Of a stretch of DNA of 64,000 bases, positions 50,974-61,938 are shown piece after piece. Under the pieces are notes generated by a model. The model worked only from the letters and a program-made list of their open reading frames with translations. It did not search any database and had not been told where the DNA came from. Position 1 is the stretch's first letter, and every line of letters begins with the position of its first letter. The position numbers were made by a program, and so were the translations under genes. This stretch comes from Parasphingorhabdus halotolerans. Lineage in GTDB: Bacteria > Pseudomonadota > Alphaproteobacteria > Sphingomonadales > Sphingomonadaceae. The stretch covers positions 3,162,001-3,226,000 of the forward strand of contig NZ_CP051217.1 of the NCBI RefSeq assembly GCF_012516475.1, written 5' to 3'.

Positions 50974-52184
50974 AAACCCCCTCGTTCAGCGATCCGCATG
51001 ATGGTCAGCGCCGATAATTGTGTCCGTTCGACCAGACTGTCGACAATCAGAAATTCGTCCGAGCTGTGAATAGCTCCACCGCGGACGCCCATAGTATCGA
51101 CCACGGGAACGCCGCAAGCCGCGATGTTGTTACCGTCACAAACGCCGCCGGTGCCCCGCCAGTTTATGTCGAGCCCCAGTTCTGCACCGCACTGCTTGAC
51201 CAATCCGAAAAGTTTTTGCGCCTGTGGATCAATCGGTTTGGGGGGGCGACCAAAACCGCCGTGACAATGGACATCCAGATCATGTTCTTTGGCGATAGCG
51301 GGTATCAGCTGATCCAGTCTCATCTGGGCTTCCGCTTGATCTTCCAAAGATTTAGGGCGAAAGTTCACCCGCAATATGCAATGATCGGGAACGGCATTAT
51401 TGGGGCCGCCACCATCAATCTTCGCAGGATTTACACTTAGGCCTTCACGGTGGATCGCTTTTAACCGCAAGGCCATGTCGGCCGCAGCAATCAATGCGTT
51501 GCGCCCTTCATCAGGATTGCGTCCGGCATGCGCGCTTTTGCCAATGAAAATGATTGAGAAATTCCCGCTCCCGCCGCGCTCCCCTGCCAAAGTCCCATCG
51601 GGCAGGGCAGGTTCGTAGGTGAGGGCGGCTGTCTTTCCCTTAGCTAGTTGTTCGATAAGTGCCGCTGATGAACCGGATCCAACTTCTTCATCGCTATTGA
51701 TCATGATGTCATAGCCTATCCGATCTGCGACATCGCTTTGTTCCAGCAATTGCAGTGCGCCCAGCATGACCGAAATTCCGCCTTTCATGTCGGCAAGTCC
51801 AGGGCCGTTCAAAATGCCGGGTTCCAGCTCAGTGATTTTCTGAAAACCGTGGTCAGCGGGAAAAACCGTATCCATATGGCCGGTCAGTAGAATTCGCGTC
51901 GGCGCATCAGGGCGGATTGATGCCACCAGATGTTGTCCGCGTTCAACTTGATCAATTGTGCCGTCGGTGCGCACGGCTTCAACAGGGGATGGATCAACCA
52001 GGGAGACATCACCGGGTAAGGCGGAGAACGCATCTGCCAGCATTCCGGCAACGGTTTTAATGCCCGCAAGATTGGTCGTGCCGCTATTGACCCCTGACCA
52101 ACTCAGCGTCCGGTCCAGCAGGGGCAAGCTAGCCGCTTCTTCTAATTGTTCGCGAAATGTTGAAGTGCCATGTGTCATCCGCAT
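50970..52184 (-). CDS. M20-family metallohydrolase upstream of astAB
   Basis: 404 residues from ATG 52184 (an ATG at 52178 is also possible). M20 peptidase core: metal ligands in LTGHMDTVFP and GLADMKGG, catalytic Glu in NSDEEVGS, dimerisation domain with KSAHAGRNPDEGRNA and a final His in GAIHSSDEF. It is first in the operon with astA and astB; it may remove the succinyl group from a pathway intermediate, replacing the M14-family AstE, but that is inference. Other M20 enzymes act on dipeptides or carbamoyl compounds. Confidence 0.8.
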   Translation of the reverse strand: MRMTHGTSTFREQLEEAASLPLLDRTLSWSGVNSGTTNLAGIKTVAGMLADAFSALPGDVSLVDPSPVEAVRTDGTIDQVERGQHLVASIRPDAPTRILLTGHMDTVFPADHGFQKITELEPGILNGPGLADMKGGISVMLGALQLLEQSDVADRIGYDIMINSDEEVGSGSSAALIEQLAKGKTAALTYEPALPDGTLAGERGGSGNFSIIFIGKSAHAGRNPDEGRNALIAAADMALRLKAIHREGLSVNPAKIDGGGPNNAVPDHCILRVNFRPKSLEDQAEAQMRLDQLIPAIAKEHDLDVHCHGGFGRPPKPIDPQAQKLFGLVKQCGAELGLDINWRGTGGVCDGNNIAACGVPVVDTMGVRGGAIHSSDEFLIVDSLVERTQLSALTIMRIAERGGL

Positions 52185-52561
52185 CTGATAGCAAAGGATA
52201 CCATTTTCGCCACCCCGGATATTACAAGCTACGCCGGACATAAAAAGCGCTGTCCTACTGATATCCGGATTTGATATACCGGTAATATGATCATGATTTT
52301 ACCCATAACTTACTGGAAATATAAGATAATCCCAATGTTGGGAACGCTTCTTGCAACGCGCGCGTGGGCGCGGGCGCGCACGGATAGGGCTAAACTTCCT
52401 AAACTTTGTAATAAAATTACACCGCCGATTTTTCGATTGCTTGTCATTTACAGCGTAAAAAAGAGCGGCCATAGACGGCAGCGATTCCTCCCCGGAACAG
52501 TTTTTATTTCCGGCGTGCCTATGAGGCGCGGCGGATCGTTATTTTTGAAAGAGGAAGTTTA
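52185..52561. other. Intergenic region before glcB
   Basis: No gene recognised. It should contain divergent promoters. Notable: a palindrome CCCAATGTTGGG at 52331-52342 and a 26-base alternating GC tract (52356-52381, GCGCGCGTGGGCGCGGGCGC inside) in an otherwise AT-rich stretch, which could form Z-DNA or a strong structure. No T-run terminator seen. Confidence 0.5.
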
Positions 52562-54676
52562 ATGTCCGAATATATCGCGCAAAATGGAATTCAGATTGCC
52601 AGCGAATTGTTTGATTTTATCAATGACCGGGCTTTGCCGGGAACTGGAGTGGATAGCGAAAAGTTCTGGACCGGTTTCGCCCAGCTTCTTGGGAAATTTG
52701 CTCCGCGAAATGCCGAACTGTTGGCCAAGCGCGAGAAACTCCAAACGCAAATTGATAACTGGCACAAAGAGCGCCGGGGACAGTCCATTGATCAGAATGA
52801 ATATCAGACGTATCTCAGGGAAATTGGTTATCTGGTCGAAGAACCAGCGCCTTTTTCGATTACCACCGAAAATGTCGATCCTGAAATCGCGACAATGGCT
52901 GGCCCGCAATTGGTAGTGCCATCGCTGAATGACCGATTTGTGCTGAATGCTGCCAATGCCCGTTGGGGCAGCCTTTATGATGCATTTTACGGTACCGATG
53001 CGCTGGATGCGCCGCCCGCCAAGCCGGGTGGATATGATCCGGAGCGTGGCGCGCATGTTGTCAAAGCGGCCAAGGCGGTCCTTGATGAGATTGTCCCGCT
53101 TACAGATGGTCAGAAATGGGAAGATCTGGGCGATCCGTCGGACGGCATCGCGATTGCTGATGAGTCTCAATATGTCGGTACCAGCGCAAATGGACGTTTG
53201 TTCCGCCATAACGGACTGCATGTTGAAGTTATATTCGATCCTGAACATCCTATTGGCCGGGACGATCCGTCGGGAATTGCCGACGTACTTTTGGAAGCGG
53301 CGCTCACCACGATTATCGACATGGAAGATTCGGTCGCGGCGGTAGATGCCGAGGATAAGACTTTGGCTTATACCAACTGGCTTGGCCTGATGCGCGGTGA
53401 TCTGGATGCATCTTTTGACAAAGGCGGCAAGACCATTTCGCGCAAAGCCAATCCGGACCGTGAATATAAGGATCGGGATGGCAATGCCGCGACACTAGCG
53501 GGACGCAGTTTGATGTTTGTTCGCAATGTTGGACATTTGATGACCAATCCGGCGGTGTTGCTGACTGATGGATCAGAGGCTCCTGAAGGTTTGCTCGATG
53601 GCGTGTTCACCAGTTTGATCGCGATGCACGACATAAAAGGACTCGGCGAACTCCGCAACAGCCGGGCCGGTTCGATCTATATTGTGAAACCGAAAATGCA
53701 CGGGCCAGAGGAATGCGCGTTCACCAACGACCTGTTTGATGCTGTGGAAGACCTGCTCGGACTGGATCGGAACACCATTAAAGTCGGTGTGATGGATGAA
53801 GAACGACGGACCTCCGCCAATCTCGCCGCTTGTATCCATGCCGTGAAACACCGGATTGTATTTATCAACACCGGTTTCCTCGACCGCACCGGGGATGAAA
53901 TCCACACCTCAATGCAGGGCGGCGCGATGTTGGCCAAAGCTGATATCAAAAGCAGCGATTGGATTGCGGCCTATGAGCAGCGCAACGTTGCCATCGGTCT
54001 GGCTTGCGGCATGTCCGGCAAGGCTCAGATCGGCAAAGGCATGTGGGCTGCGCCCGATATGATGGCCGACATGATGGAACAGAAAATCGGTCATCCGATG
54101 ACCGGAGCGAATACCGCGTGGGTGCCCAGCCCAACAGCGGCGACGCTCCACGCTATTCATTATCACCGACTAGACGTGTTCGCGCGGCAGAACGAAGTCG
54201 CTGGCGAGGGGATTGCCTCGCTCGACAAGCTACTGACAATTCCCTTTGCCGATGGCCATAATTGGTCGGTTGAAGAAATTGAGCGTGAACTCGACAATAA
54301 TGCGCAGGGCATATTGGGCTACGTTGTGCGCTGGATCGATCAAGGCATCGGGTGCTCGAAAGTGCCGGACATCAACGACGTCGGTTTGATGGAAGATCGC
54401 GCGACTTTGCGGATTTCCTCCCAGCATATGGCGAACTGGATGCTGCATGGTGTTTGCTCGGCAGAGCAAGTTGATGCGGCTCTGTTGCGGATGGCTGCGA
54501 AAGTGGATGGACAGAATGCCGCTGATCCACTCTATCGTCCGATGGCTTCTGATCCAAAGGGCAGCTTGGCATTTCAGGCTGCGCGCGATTTGGTGTTCAA
54601 AGGCATCGAGCAGCCTAGCGGTTATACCGAACCCTTGCTTCATGCATATCGTCGGAAGTTGAAGGCGGCTGGTTAA
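52562..54676 (+). CDS. glcB: Malate synthase G
   Basis: 704 residues, the long G isoform. The start [20 protein letters not shown] and TFGLIGKL-like core regions ([60 protein letters not shown]) match the family. It condenses glyoxylate with acetyl-CoA to malate in the glyoxylate shunt. The catalytic Asp lies near GCSKVPD. ATG 52562 after GAGGAAGTTTA. Its 3' end overlaps rsmA by four bases convergently. Confidence 0.93.
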   Translation: MSEYIAQNGIQIASELFDFINDRALPGTGVDSEKFWTGFAQLLGKFAPRNAELLAKREKLQTQIDNWHKERRGQSIDQNEYQTYLREIGYLVEEPAPFSITTENVDPEIATMAGPQLVVPSLNDRFVLNAANARWGSLYDAFYGTDALDAPPAKPGGYDPERGAHVVKAAKAVLDEIVPLTDGQKWEDLGDPSDGIAIADESQYVGTSANGRLFRHNGLHVEVIFDPEHPIGRDDPSGIADVLLEAALTTIIDMEDSVAAVDAEDKTLAYTNWLGLMRGDLDASFDKGGKTISRKANPDREYKDRDGNAATLAGRSLMFVRNVGHLMTNPAVLLTDGSEAPEGLLDGVFTSLIAMHDIKGLGELRNSRAGSIYIVKPKMHGPEECAFTNDLFDAVEDLLGLDRNTIKVGVMDEERRTSANLAACIHAVKHRIVFINTGFLDRTGDEIHTSMQGGAMLAKADIKSSDWIAAYEQRNVAIGLACGMSGKAQIGKGMWAAPDMMADMMEQKIGHPMTGANTAWVPSPTAATLHAIHYHRLDVFARQNEVAGEGIASLDKLLTIPFADGHNWSVEEIERELDNNAQGILGYVVRWIDQGIGCSKVPDINDVGLMEDRATLRISSQHMANWMLHGVCSAEQVDAALLRMAAKVDGQNAADPLYRPMASDPKGSLAFQAARDLVFKGIEQPSGYTEPLLHAYRRKLKAAG

Positions 54677-55500
54677 GAGAGTTGTCGAGCCAAGGCGACG
54701 AACTCTGCAACGCTAACCGTCTCGGGTCTCCTCGAACTATCAATGCCGACTGTCGCAAGCGCCTCAGTGGCACCGGAGAAGCCCTTGAGACTTTGTCGCA
54801 GCATTTTCCGCCGCTGGTGAAATGCCGTTTGCGTAAGCCGTTCCAACAAAGCCGGATCAACACCTTGAGGTTGTTCCTTGGGCGTTAAATGAACAATCGC
54901 GGACATGACTTTGGGAGGCGGCGTAAAAGCGGATCTATGAACATTTATCGCCAGTCTGGCTTCGCAACGCCACTGGGCGAGGATCGAAAGCCGACCATAA
55001 GCATTGCTCCCTTCGGAAGCGACGATACGGTCCGCCACTTCGCGCTGAAACATCAAGGTCAGCGATTGCCATTTCGGCGGCCATTTGGGTTGAGACAGCC
55101 ACTTGATCAACAAGGCTGAACCAACATTATAGGGAAGGTTGGAAACGATATGAAAAGGTTTGTCGAACAGATTGTCGGTATTGATCGCAAGGGCATCATC
55201 GCTGATGATCTTCAGTTGATCCGGAAAATATTCGCCGAGTTCCGCCAGCGCTGGCAGGCATCTTTCATCCCGTTCGACCGCCGTCACCGCCGCTCCCGCT
55301 TGCAACAATGCCTGCGTTAAACCGCCGGGTCCCGGACCAACCTCGAATACATCTTCCCCTGCCAGATCACCGGGAACAGCTGCGATACGCGACAGCAATT
55401 GCGTGTCGAACAAAAAATTCTGCCCAAGCGCCTTGTTCGCCGAAAGGCCGTGTTTTTTGATCACCTCACGCAGCGGTGGCAGCTTTGGCGGGTTGCTCAA
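54673..55500 (-). CDS. rsmA: 16S rRNA (adenine1518/1519-N6) dimethyltransferase RsmA (KsgA)
   Basis: 275 residues from TTG 55500. Motif [20 protein letters not shown] binds S-adenosylmethionine; [19 protein letters not shown] contains the NLPY catalytic motif IV; RAFTPPP-like [17 protein letters not shown] is the C-terminal signature. It dimethylates the adenines of the 3'-terminal 16S hairpin. The start lies ten bases after the pdxA stop; longer frames would run into pdxA. Last gene of the lptD-surA-pdxA-rsmA operon. Confidence 0.92.
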   Translation of the reverse strand: MSNPPKLPPLREVIKKHGLSANKALGQNFLFDTQLLSRIAAVPGDLAGEDVFEVGPGPGGLTQALLQAGAAVTAVERDERCLPALAELGEYFPDQLKIISDDALAINTDNLFDKPFHIVSNLPYNVGSALLIKWLSQPKWPPKWQSLTLMFQREVADRIVASEGSNAYGRLSILAQWRCEARLAINVHRSAFTPPPKVMSAIVHLTPKEQPQGVDPALLERLTQTAFHQRRKMLRQSLKGFSGATEALATVGIDSSRRPETVSVAEFVALARQLS

Positions 55501-55510
55501 TGATCGGTGC

Positions 55511-56518
55511 TCAATTGTCGTGTAACTTGCGATTGGCGACGGCCACCGCAGCCATCTGGATCGCGGCAATCATGGATCGGGGGTCAGCAACACCCTGGCC
55601 AGCTATATTAAAGGCCGTCCCGTGATCAGGCGATGTCCGGACGATTGGCAGGCCAAGCGTCATATTTACGCCATCAAAGAAATGCAGCGTTTTCATCGGC
55701 ACCAGTGCCTGGTCATGATAAGGGCAGAGCGCGACATCATATCTGGCACGGGCTTGTTCGTGAAACATGGTGTCAGCGGGCAACGGATCGGTAATATCCA
55801 TGCCATCGGCACGAAGCTCATCAATAGCGGGCTGCATTATTGTGCGCTCCTCATCACCCAGATTACCATTTTCACCGGCGTGGGGATTAAGGCCGGCAAC
55901 CGCAATGCGAGGGTTATCAATACCGAAGTTTCGGGTCATTGCCTTTTCTGCAGCTTTGGCGCGTGCAACTATGAGTTGATGCGTTAGTTGTCCCGGCACT
56001 TCCTTGAACGCGATATGGGTCGTCATCGGAATAACGCGAAGAGATGGGCCGGCGAGCATCATAACGGCATTCTCGCGGGAAATACCGCAGTGTTCGGACA
56101 CAAACTCCGTTTGACCAGGATAACGAAAACCTATCTGATATAGTTGCGATTTGGATACGGGTGCCGTTACGACCGCACCAGCATCGCCTGATCTCGCTAA
56201 CCCGCAAGCCACTTCTAAAGCATGGAGTGCACATTGCGCGCCTTCGAGAGTTGGCTCACCGGGGATAGCGGCGTCGGCGTCGTGGATATGAAACACCGGT
56301 AGCGCGGTTCCGAATATGTCAGCAGCCTCTGCCGGGACTTCTATTTTTTGCGCTTGAACGCCGTCCAAATTCTCAAAATCAGCGATATTCCCGGCAACAA
56401 AAAAGGGACGCAAAGCTTGAGTCTCTCGCTGCTTCCAGCTTTTTCCGATTATTTCAGGACCGACTCCCGCCGGGTCACCACAAGAAATTGCGAAGGGTTT
56501 GTCTGCCCCTTGAACCAT
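55511..56518 (-). CDS. pdxA: 4-hydroxythreonine-4-phosphate dehydrogenase PdxA
   Basis: 335 residues from ATG 56518 (overlapping the surA stop as TGATG). FAISCGDPAGVGPEIIGKS opens the family; metal-binding His in MTTHIAFKEVPG and VALCPYHDQALVPMKTLHFF, and GTAFNIAGQGVADPRSMIAA near the end. It acts in de novo pyridoxal phosphate synthesis (DXP-dependent route). Operon position between surA and rsmA is classical. Confidence 0.92.
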   Translation of the reverse strand: MVQGADKPFAISCGDPAGVGPEIIGKSWKQRETQALRPFFVAGNIADFENLDGVQAQKIEVPAEAADIFGTALPVFHIHDADAAIPGEPTLEGAQCALHALEVACGLARSGDAGAVVTAPVSKSQLYQIGFRYPGQTEFVSEHCGISRENAVMMLAGPSLRVIPMTTHIAFKEVPGQLTHQLIVARAKAAEKAMTRNFGIDNPRIAVAGLNPHAGENGNLGDEERTIMQPAIDELRADGMDITDPLPADTMFHEQARARYDVALCPYHDQALVPMKTLHFFDGVNMTLGLPIVRTSPDHGTAFNIAGQGVADPRSMIAAIQMAAVAVANRKLHDN

Positions 56519-57882
56519 CAATTATATTCTATAATGGCGTCACGGCGAAGATCGCGCAGATATATTTGCGCGCGTTTGTTAACCCGCTCGTTTTCGAGCT
56601 GCGACATGATTTGATCAAAAGACGGGGCGTTGGCTGTTTGAGGATCGTCCCGGCCGCATAATATCAGGACTCGCACACCGTCGGTAATCGATCCAAAGGG
56701 CGCGCTGGCTTGTCCAATGGGCAGGTTTGCGATCGTATCCTGAAGGGCAGCGGGCAGGTCGCGGAGCCGCACCTGGTCATTGTCAACCACCGCCGCGCCG
56801 ATGCTTGCCGCGACTTCGTTTGCAGCGCCGCATCCCTTAATACCTTCTGTAGCTGAAGCAAACTGGCTTGCTTTAGTTGTCGCCTGTTGCTCGGTCGTGC
56901 CTTCGGGGAAAGCAATGGAAAGCTGCTTCAAGCTCAGCAAGGCGTCTCGCGCATCAGCCGTCAGAATTTGCCGTTGGTCAATAAGATATAATATTGAAAA
57001 GCCCCCTGGCACCGACACTGGGCCGACAACCTGCCCGACTTGCATCTGAACAGCCGCTTCTGCCAAACTTTGCGGCAACTGGGCAGGGCGAACCCATCCC
57101 AGATCGCCGCCGGTTGCTGCGGTGGAAGCTTCGGAAAACTGTCGGGCATAGGCTACGAAAGAACCACCTCCACGAATTTGTTCCAGAATCTTCCGCATAT
57201 TAACTGCCACTTGCTCGGCGGTTTCCTGCGAGGCTGACATATAAATTTCGCCGATGCGATATTCCGATGTGCCTTTGGAAGCGTTTAGTCGTTCAATAAT
57301 AGCGTTTACTTCCTCATCGCCGACATTGATGAAAGGTTGGATGTTGCGCCGGAGCAATCGGCTCCAAGCAAGCTCGCCTTTAATTTGCTGTTTCAATGTA
57401 TTTGCTGACGACCCCTTGGACCGCAAAAAGGTTTCAAACCCGCCAATATCTTGTTTGAAATTCTGCTGCGCGACCTGACGGTACGTGGATTCTACCTCTT
57501 CAGGGCTGATTGTAATTTCGTTCGCTTCGGCTTCCTGAATTTGCAATGTCTCGTCGATAAGATTGCGCAATATCTGTAACCGCAGTCGCTGCTGTTCTTC
57601 TTCAGATACTTCACCCCCATTGGCAGCTACAATTAGTGCCAGTCTTTGTCCAACATCGGTACCGGTAATAATATCGCCATTGACCACTGCAGTTGCCCGC
57701 CGAACATTGGGATCATTTTTGCCAAAAATTGTTAATTCTTCCGGGATGTTCAATCCGGTATTAGGTACTGCGCTGTCAGCAACTGTCTGGCTGGAAGAGG
57801 GTGTTGCGGCCAATGTCGCCGCCAAAATGACGAGAGCCAGTTTTGGAATCTTTGACAGCTTATGCTTATTCTTCAATTTCAT
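56518..57882 (-). CDS. surA: Periplasmic peptidyl-prolyl isomerase SurA
   Basis: 454 residues from ATG 57882 (KLKNKHKLSKIPKLALVILA), a signal peptide ending PSSSQ. N-terminal chaperone domain (about 40-180: IIDETLQIQEAEANEITIS) then one clear parvulin domain (about 205-300: ARQFSEASTAATGGDLGWVR and VPGGFSILYLIDQR) and a C-terminal chaperone part. It escorts outer membrane proteins. An ATG at 57933 would extend it without a better signal. Between lptD and pdxA, as expected. Confidence 0.9.
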   Translation of the reverse strand: MKLKNKHKLSKIPKLALVILAATLAATPSSSQTVADSAVPNTGLNIPEELTIFGKNDPNVRRATAVVNGDIITGTDVGQRLALIVAANGGEVSEEEQQRLRLQILRNLIDETLQIQEAEANEITISPEEVESTYRQVAQQNFKQDIGGFETFLRSKGSSANTLKQQIKGELAWSRLLRRNIQPFINVGDEEVNAIIERLNASKGTSEYRIGEIYMSASQETAEQVAVNMRKILEQIRGGGSFVAYARQFSEASTAATGGDLGWVRPAQLPQSLAEAAVQMQVGQVVGPVSVPGGFSILYLIDQRQILTADARDALLSLKQLSIAFPEGTTEQQATTKASQFASATEGIKGCGAANEVAASIGAAVVDNDQVRLRDLPAALQDTIANLPIGQASAPFGSITDGVRVLILCGRDDPQTANAPSFDQIMSQLENERVNKRAQIYLRDLRRDAIIEYN

Positions 57883-57981
57883 TTTTTGTTTCTTTTCAAA
57901 CCTTAACGCCAATATTGCTTTGCCGATTATCAATATCGTGCTGAACCTAAGATGAGTGATCTGTGCACGTTGGCGACAGCC

Positions 57982-60195
57982 TTACACACCCAAATTGCGG
58001 AGCGCTAGCCGGAACAGAAAAGTACTGCCTCTCTGTGCGTCACCGGTATCCTCATAGTCATATCTCCAAGTGACGCCAAGCGACAGACATCCATCGTCGT
58101 AGGCTACGCCCAATCTATGACGCACAGGGTTGTAACCATCAGCGACCGAGATGGGGTCTTCACTACGATCGGTTAGATCAATTATTGCGGATCCAAATAC
58201 TGACCAGTATTTATCGACTTGATATCGTCCGCCTACCCGCACTTCTTCGCGGTCGCGCAAATCCTCAATCTGGGAGCCGATATTTCTGTTGAGTCGCAAA
58301 TAACCTACTTGCGCATAGGTACTGCGCGTGCCGACTGTCGCATCAATCTCGTTTCGGCGAACTGCCAGATTTTGCTTGTCCAGCCGAAAGCGGTGGGTGA
58401 ATTTTACGATATCCTTGAAGCCGACATTGGTTCGGCCAACGATATCCGAAAAGCGCTCCGACAGACCGGTGCCATCGGGTACAATATTGCTATTGTTCGC
58501 TAGTCTATAGCTTTGCCCAACGATGCTGTTGATACTCAGATTGGGGCGATCCAGATTCCACTCGATGCCATAAGTCGCCCTGACGTTATCCTCATAGCGG
58601 TCATAACCCGGGAAACGGTTCAGAGCGAACAGATTGCTGTCTTCCAAATCTACAGCTCTTGCGTCTTCATTGGGTAAAGAGATGTTTTTAAGACCAGGTG
58701 TTGCAACAATTTGCAAACGTGGGGTTATCGTTTGGGTGCCGCCAAAAGCCTCGCCGACAAAGGGCCATTTCACATCGATCGCGGCCGTTGCAATACCCCG
58801 CGTTTGCCATCCGCCATTGCCACGATAAATTGCGGTTTCATTAAGCGCGTTATTGCTACTGTGATAAACGTCTCCCCGAGCGAACCCGGTAAAGGTAATC
58901 TCCTGTCCCATGTTAGTCAGTTTGCGCAAATCCCATCTCGCTGAAGCAAATGCACGCTGTGTATCTTGCCCCTCCACGCGTTCGATGGCCAGACTGTTTG
59001 CTTGTAGTTGAAGGCGCCCGCCGAGTGCCGGCTCAGCAAACCGCTTGCGATAATCGATCACTGGCAATGCAATCGGAACGCGGTTTTGCGGGTCATTCGA
59101 ACGTAGCGTTTGGAATGCCCAGCCTGCGATCGACAAATAGCTGCTGTCGCTAAACCGCTCAGCATTGATCGTTGATCGCAAGCTGTCGTCATCACTAATG
59201 TCATAGCGGCGCAAGAAGGTACGATCAGAAACGATTCGCGCCGATTGGGACACTGTCCATTTTTCATTCAGCCGGAATCGGCCGCTCGTAGCGAAATAGC
59301 CCCGAAAATCTCTTGTCGAATTCGGCAGAGGCCCAGCTGAACCGGTTGGGATGCGCGAACTATATGTGGCGTAGCCTGTGAACTGGAACGCGCCTTTCTC
59401 GTCAAGATAACGGTAGGTGCCGTTTATCATCGGAGCAACATCGGAAAAAACCTGTGTCGTCACAGTGGCGTCTTGATTTGGCGCAATGTTGAAATAATAG
59501 GGCACAGCAAGAGAAGCCCCGTTCGCTGAACTAAATTTGATATCCGGGACCAAAATCCCGCTGCGATTTTCGTTGCTTACCGGATGTGACAGGCCAGGAA
59601 GCGGTATAACGGGCAGTCCGAAAATCTCAATCCGCGCGCCTTCGTAGCTAACCCGCTTTTTTATCGGATCATATTTTACTTTCACCGCCTTGATCTGCCA
59701 GCTTGGGTCTTTCGGGCAGCCATCTTCGCTTGTAACCGCGCAAGCCGTGTAGGCCGCATTGTCGAGCGCAAGAGAACCATCCGCAAAGCGCTCGCCTTTG
59801 CGTGCAGCAAGACGGCTGCCATCCTCCAGAACAAGCAGAAGATTATCGACGACACCGTCGCGTAGCGTGTCGGTTAGCGTAATATTGTCGCCATATGCGA
59901 CATCACCTTCCGGACTGATGGTTCTGACATTGCCCGCCGCCGTAACCGCTCCGGTTTTGCGGTTCCAGACAACTTGATCAGCCCGTAGCGTATAACCCTC
60001 GCGGTCAAGCTTCACACTGCCATTGGCGGTAACGATATCGTTTTCAAAATCATAATCCAGCGTATCCGCGCTGAATTCGATCTCGTCTTTTTTCTCGATC
60101 GCTGGATCGGCAATATCTTGCGCCGATGTCGCATTGCCGGTTGAGGGCAGGGCAATTGTTGCAGCCAAAGCCATCAGAGCGATTGAAGATTTCAT
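57982..60195 (-). CDS. lptD: LPS-assembly protein LptD
   Basis: 737 residues: signal peptide (about 1-23), an N-terminal OstA/jellyroll domain (EFSADTLDYDFENDIVTANG and VKLDREGYTLRADQVVWNRK) and a C-terminal outer-membrane barrel with alternating strands to the end (RHRLGVAYDDGCLSLGVTWR, ending LRNLGV). Cysteines at ACAVTSEDGCPKDPS and DDGCLS could form the inter-domain disulfide. It inserts lipopolysaccharide with LptE. ATG 60195 after AAAGGTAGGTT; TTG 60225 is a worse alternative. Confidence 0.9.
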   Translation of the reverse strand: MKSSIALMALAATIALPSTGNATSAQDIADPAIEKKDEIEFSADTLDYDFENDIVTANGSVKLDREGYTLRADQVVWNRKTGAVTAAGNVRTISPEGDVAYGDNITLTDTLRDGVVDNLLLVLEDGSRLAARKGERFADGSLALDNAAYTACAVTSEDGCPKDPSWQIKAVKVKYDPIKKRVSYEGARIEIFGLPVIPLPGLSHPVSNENRSGILVPDIKFSSANGASLAVPYYFNIAPNQDATVTTQVFSDVAPMINGTYRYLDEKGAFQFTGYATYSSRIPTGSAGPLPNSTRDFRGYFATSGRFRLNEKWTVSQSARIVSDRTFLRRYDISDDDSLRSTINAERFSDSSYLSIAGWAFQTLRSNDPQNRVPIALPVIDYRKRFAEPALGGRLQLQANSLAIERVEGQDTQRAFASARWDLRKLTNMGQEITFTGFARGDVYHSSNNALNETAIYRGNGGWQTRGIATAAIDVKWPFVGEAFGGTQTITPRLQIVATPGLKNISLPNEDARAVDLEDSNLFALNRFPGYDRYEDNVRATYGIEWNLDRPNLSINSIVGQSYRLANNSNIVPDGTGLSERFSDIVGRTNVGFKDIVKFTHRFRLDKQNLAVRRNEIDATVGTRSTYAQVGYLRLNRNIGSQIEDLRDREEVRVGGRYQVDKYWSVFGSAIIDLTDRSEDPISVADGYNPVRHRLGVAYDDGCLSLGVTWRYDYEDTGDAQRGSTFLFRLALRNLGV

Positions 60196-60467
60196 CGACT
60201 GGCTTAACCTACCTTTTGGCCCCAACGTAAAACAATATCGACCCCTTTGTCGGCTGGTTGATATCGACTGCCGTCCGCTATTGCACTAGAATAACGCGGC
60301 TGCAAATTTTCTTTGGCACAAATAGATGAACAGAGGATGGATAGAAGCATTGGCAGCTATAAGATGATTGCAAAAAACTGACCGATCTTTAAGGGATTAG
60401 CCAAGATTTAAGACAGGCCTATCCGTAATGTGCCGCTCCAATCAAAAATCAAAAGGACTCGTTTTTC

Positions 60468-61925
60468 ATGAATATTAAATTTGCCAGCAAACGGCCCGCT
60501 AAAATCGATGCCATAGCTTACGCCATTAAAAAAGATGGTCTTGATGATGCGGATATTAGATTGGAGCAATCGGAATTGATTCGGACAGCGGCCAAAGCGG
60601 CGCGCTTTGAAGGCAAGGCCGGTGAGATTTTCGAGACATTCGTCAGCGAATCTGGTGAAACTTTGCGTGTCATTTTGGCCGGCACTGGCAAGGGCAAGTC
60701 TGCGAATTTGGAAGCGGCAGGTGGCGCAACCGTGGCAAAGATTTTGACATCCGGTGCCAGGCATCTGGCCATTGACCCGCTGGATCTGAATAAGGACGAT
60801 CTGGCACGTTTCATGTTTGGTGCAAAACTGCGCAGTTGGCGGATTGACAAATATCGCACCACCATGCCGGAGAATACCAAACCGACGTTGGAAACTATCA
60901 CCGTGCTGGATACGGATATGGAGTCGGCCAAGGCCTGGACGGATCTTGCTGCTGTTGCGGAAGGCGTTTCGCTTACCCGCGAATTGGTTTCCGAACCTGC
61001 TAATGTCATCTATCCCGAAAGCTTTGTAGCGCGTTGCGAGGAACTCAAAGATCTGGGCGTTGAATTTCAGGTTCTTGGTCAGGAAGAAATGGAAAAGCTC
61101 GGCATGGGCGCGCTGCTTGGTGTTTCGCAGGGATCCGTAAGGCCACCGCGGCTTCTTGCGATGCGCTGGGACGGGACCGATGGCAAGCAGAAGACACCAT
61201 TGGCGCTCGTCGGCAAAGGCGTAACTTTTGATACTGGCGGAATTTCGCTGAAGCCGGGCCCGGGAATGGGCGATATGAAATTTGATATGGGCGGTGCTGG
61301 CGCTGTTGCTGGTACCATGAAAGCGCTCGCCAGCCGCAAGGCAAAGGCGCATGTTGTGGGCGTTTGCGGTCTCGTCGAGAATATGCCTGATGGTAATGCG
61401 CAGCGTCCAGGCGATATTGTTACAAGCATGAGCGGACAAACGATTGAGGTTTTGAACACCGACGCTGAAGGCCGCCTCGTTCTTTGTGATGCGCTCCACT
61501 GGACACAGGAAATATATAAGCCGGAGGTTGTGATCAATCTCGCAACATTGACCGGCGCTATTATTATTTCGCTGGGTGACCAGCATGCCGGTTGCTTCTG
61601 CAATGACGATGACTTGGCTGAAGATTTGCTCGAAGCGGGCAAAAAATCAGGTGATCCGCTATGGCGTTTCCCGCTTAGCTCAGCCTATGACAAGATGATC
61701 AATTCTCCCATCGCCGATATGCAAAATATTGGTGGCAAGGGTGCCGGATCGATTACCGCAGCCCAGTTTCTCAAGCGGTTTATCAAAGACGGTGTGAAAT
61801 GGTCTCATCTCGATATTGCTGGCATGGTGTGGGCGGATAAGGCTGGGCCCTTGTGGGACAAAGGAGCGACAGGCTTTGGTGTGCGGTTGCTCAACCAGTA
61901 TATTATTGACCATCACGAACAATAA
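60468..61925 (+). CDS. pepA: Leucyl aminopeptidase (PepA)
   Basis: 485 residues. N-terminal regulatory domain, then the M17 catalytic domain with GKGVTFDTGGISLKPG (Lys, Asp), MGGAGAVAGTMKALASRKAK, and NTDAEGRLVLCDAL (Asp, Glu, Arg), the two-manganese or zinc site. It removes N-terminal residues in the cytoplasm. ATG 60468 is 273 bases from the divergent lptD gene. pepA and holC follow each other as in other alphaproteobacteria. Confidence 0.93.
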   Translation: MNIKFASKRPAKIDAIAYAIKKDGLDDADIRLEQSELIRTAAKAARFEGKAGEIFETFVSESGETLRVILAGTGKGKSANLEAAGGATVAKILTSGARHLAIDPLDLNKDDLARFMFGAKLRSWRIDKYRTTMPENTKPTLETITVLDTDMESAKAWTDLAAVAEGVSLTRELVSEPANVIYPESFVARCEELKDLGVEFQVLGQEEMEKLGMGALLGVSQGSVRPPRLLAMRWDGTDGKQKTPLALVGKGVTFDTGGISLKPGPGMGDMKFDMGGAGAVAGTMKALASRKAKAHVVGVCGLVENMPDGNAQRPGDIVTSMSGQTIEVLNTDAEGRLVLCDALHWTQEIYKPEVVINLATLTGAIIISLGDQHAGCFCNDDDLAEDLLEAGKKSGDPLWRFPLSSAYDKMINSPIADMQNIGGKGAGSITAAQFLKRFIKDGVKWSHLDIAGMVWADKAGPLWDKGATGFGVRLLNQYIIDHHEQ

Positions 61926-61938
61926 AGCGGATTGATCG

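Noticed and set aside
60408..61586. Long minus-strand reading frame opposite pepA
   Set aside because: No domain or start context, and the plus strand carries full M17 motifs.
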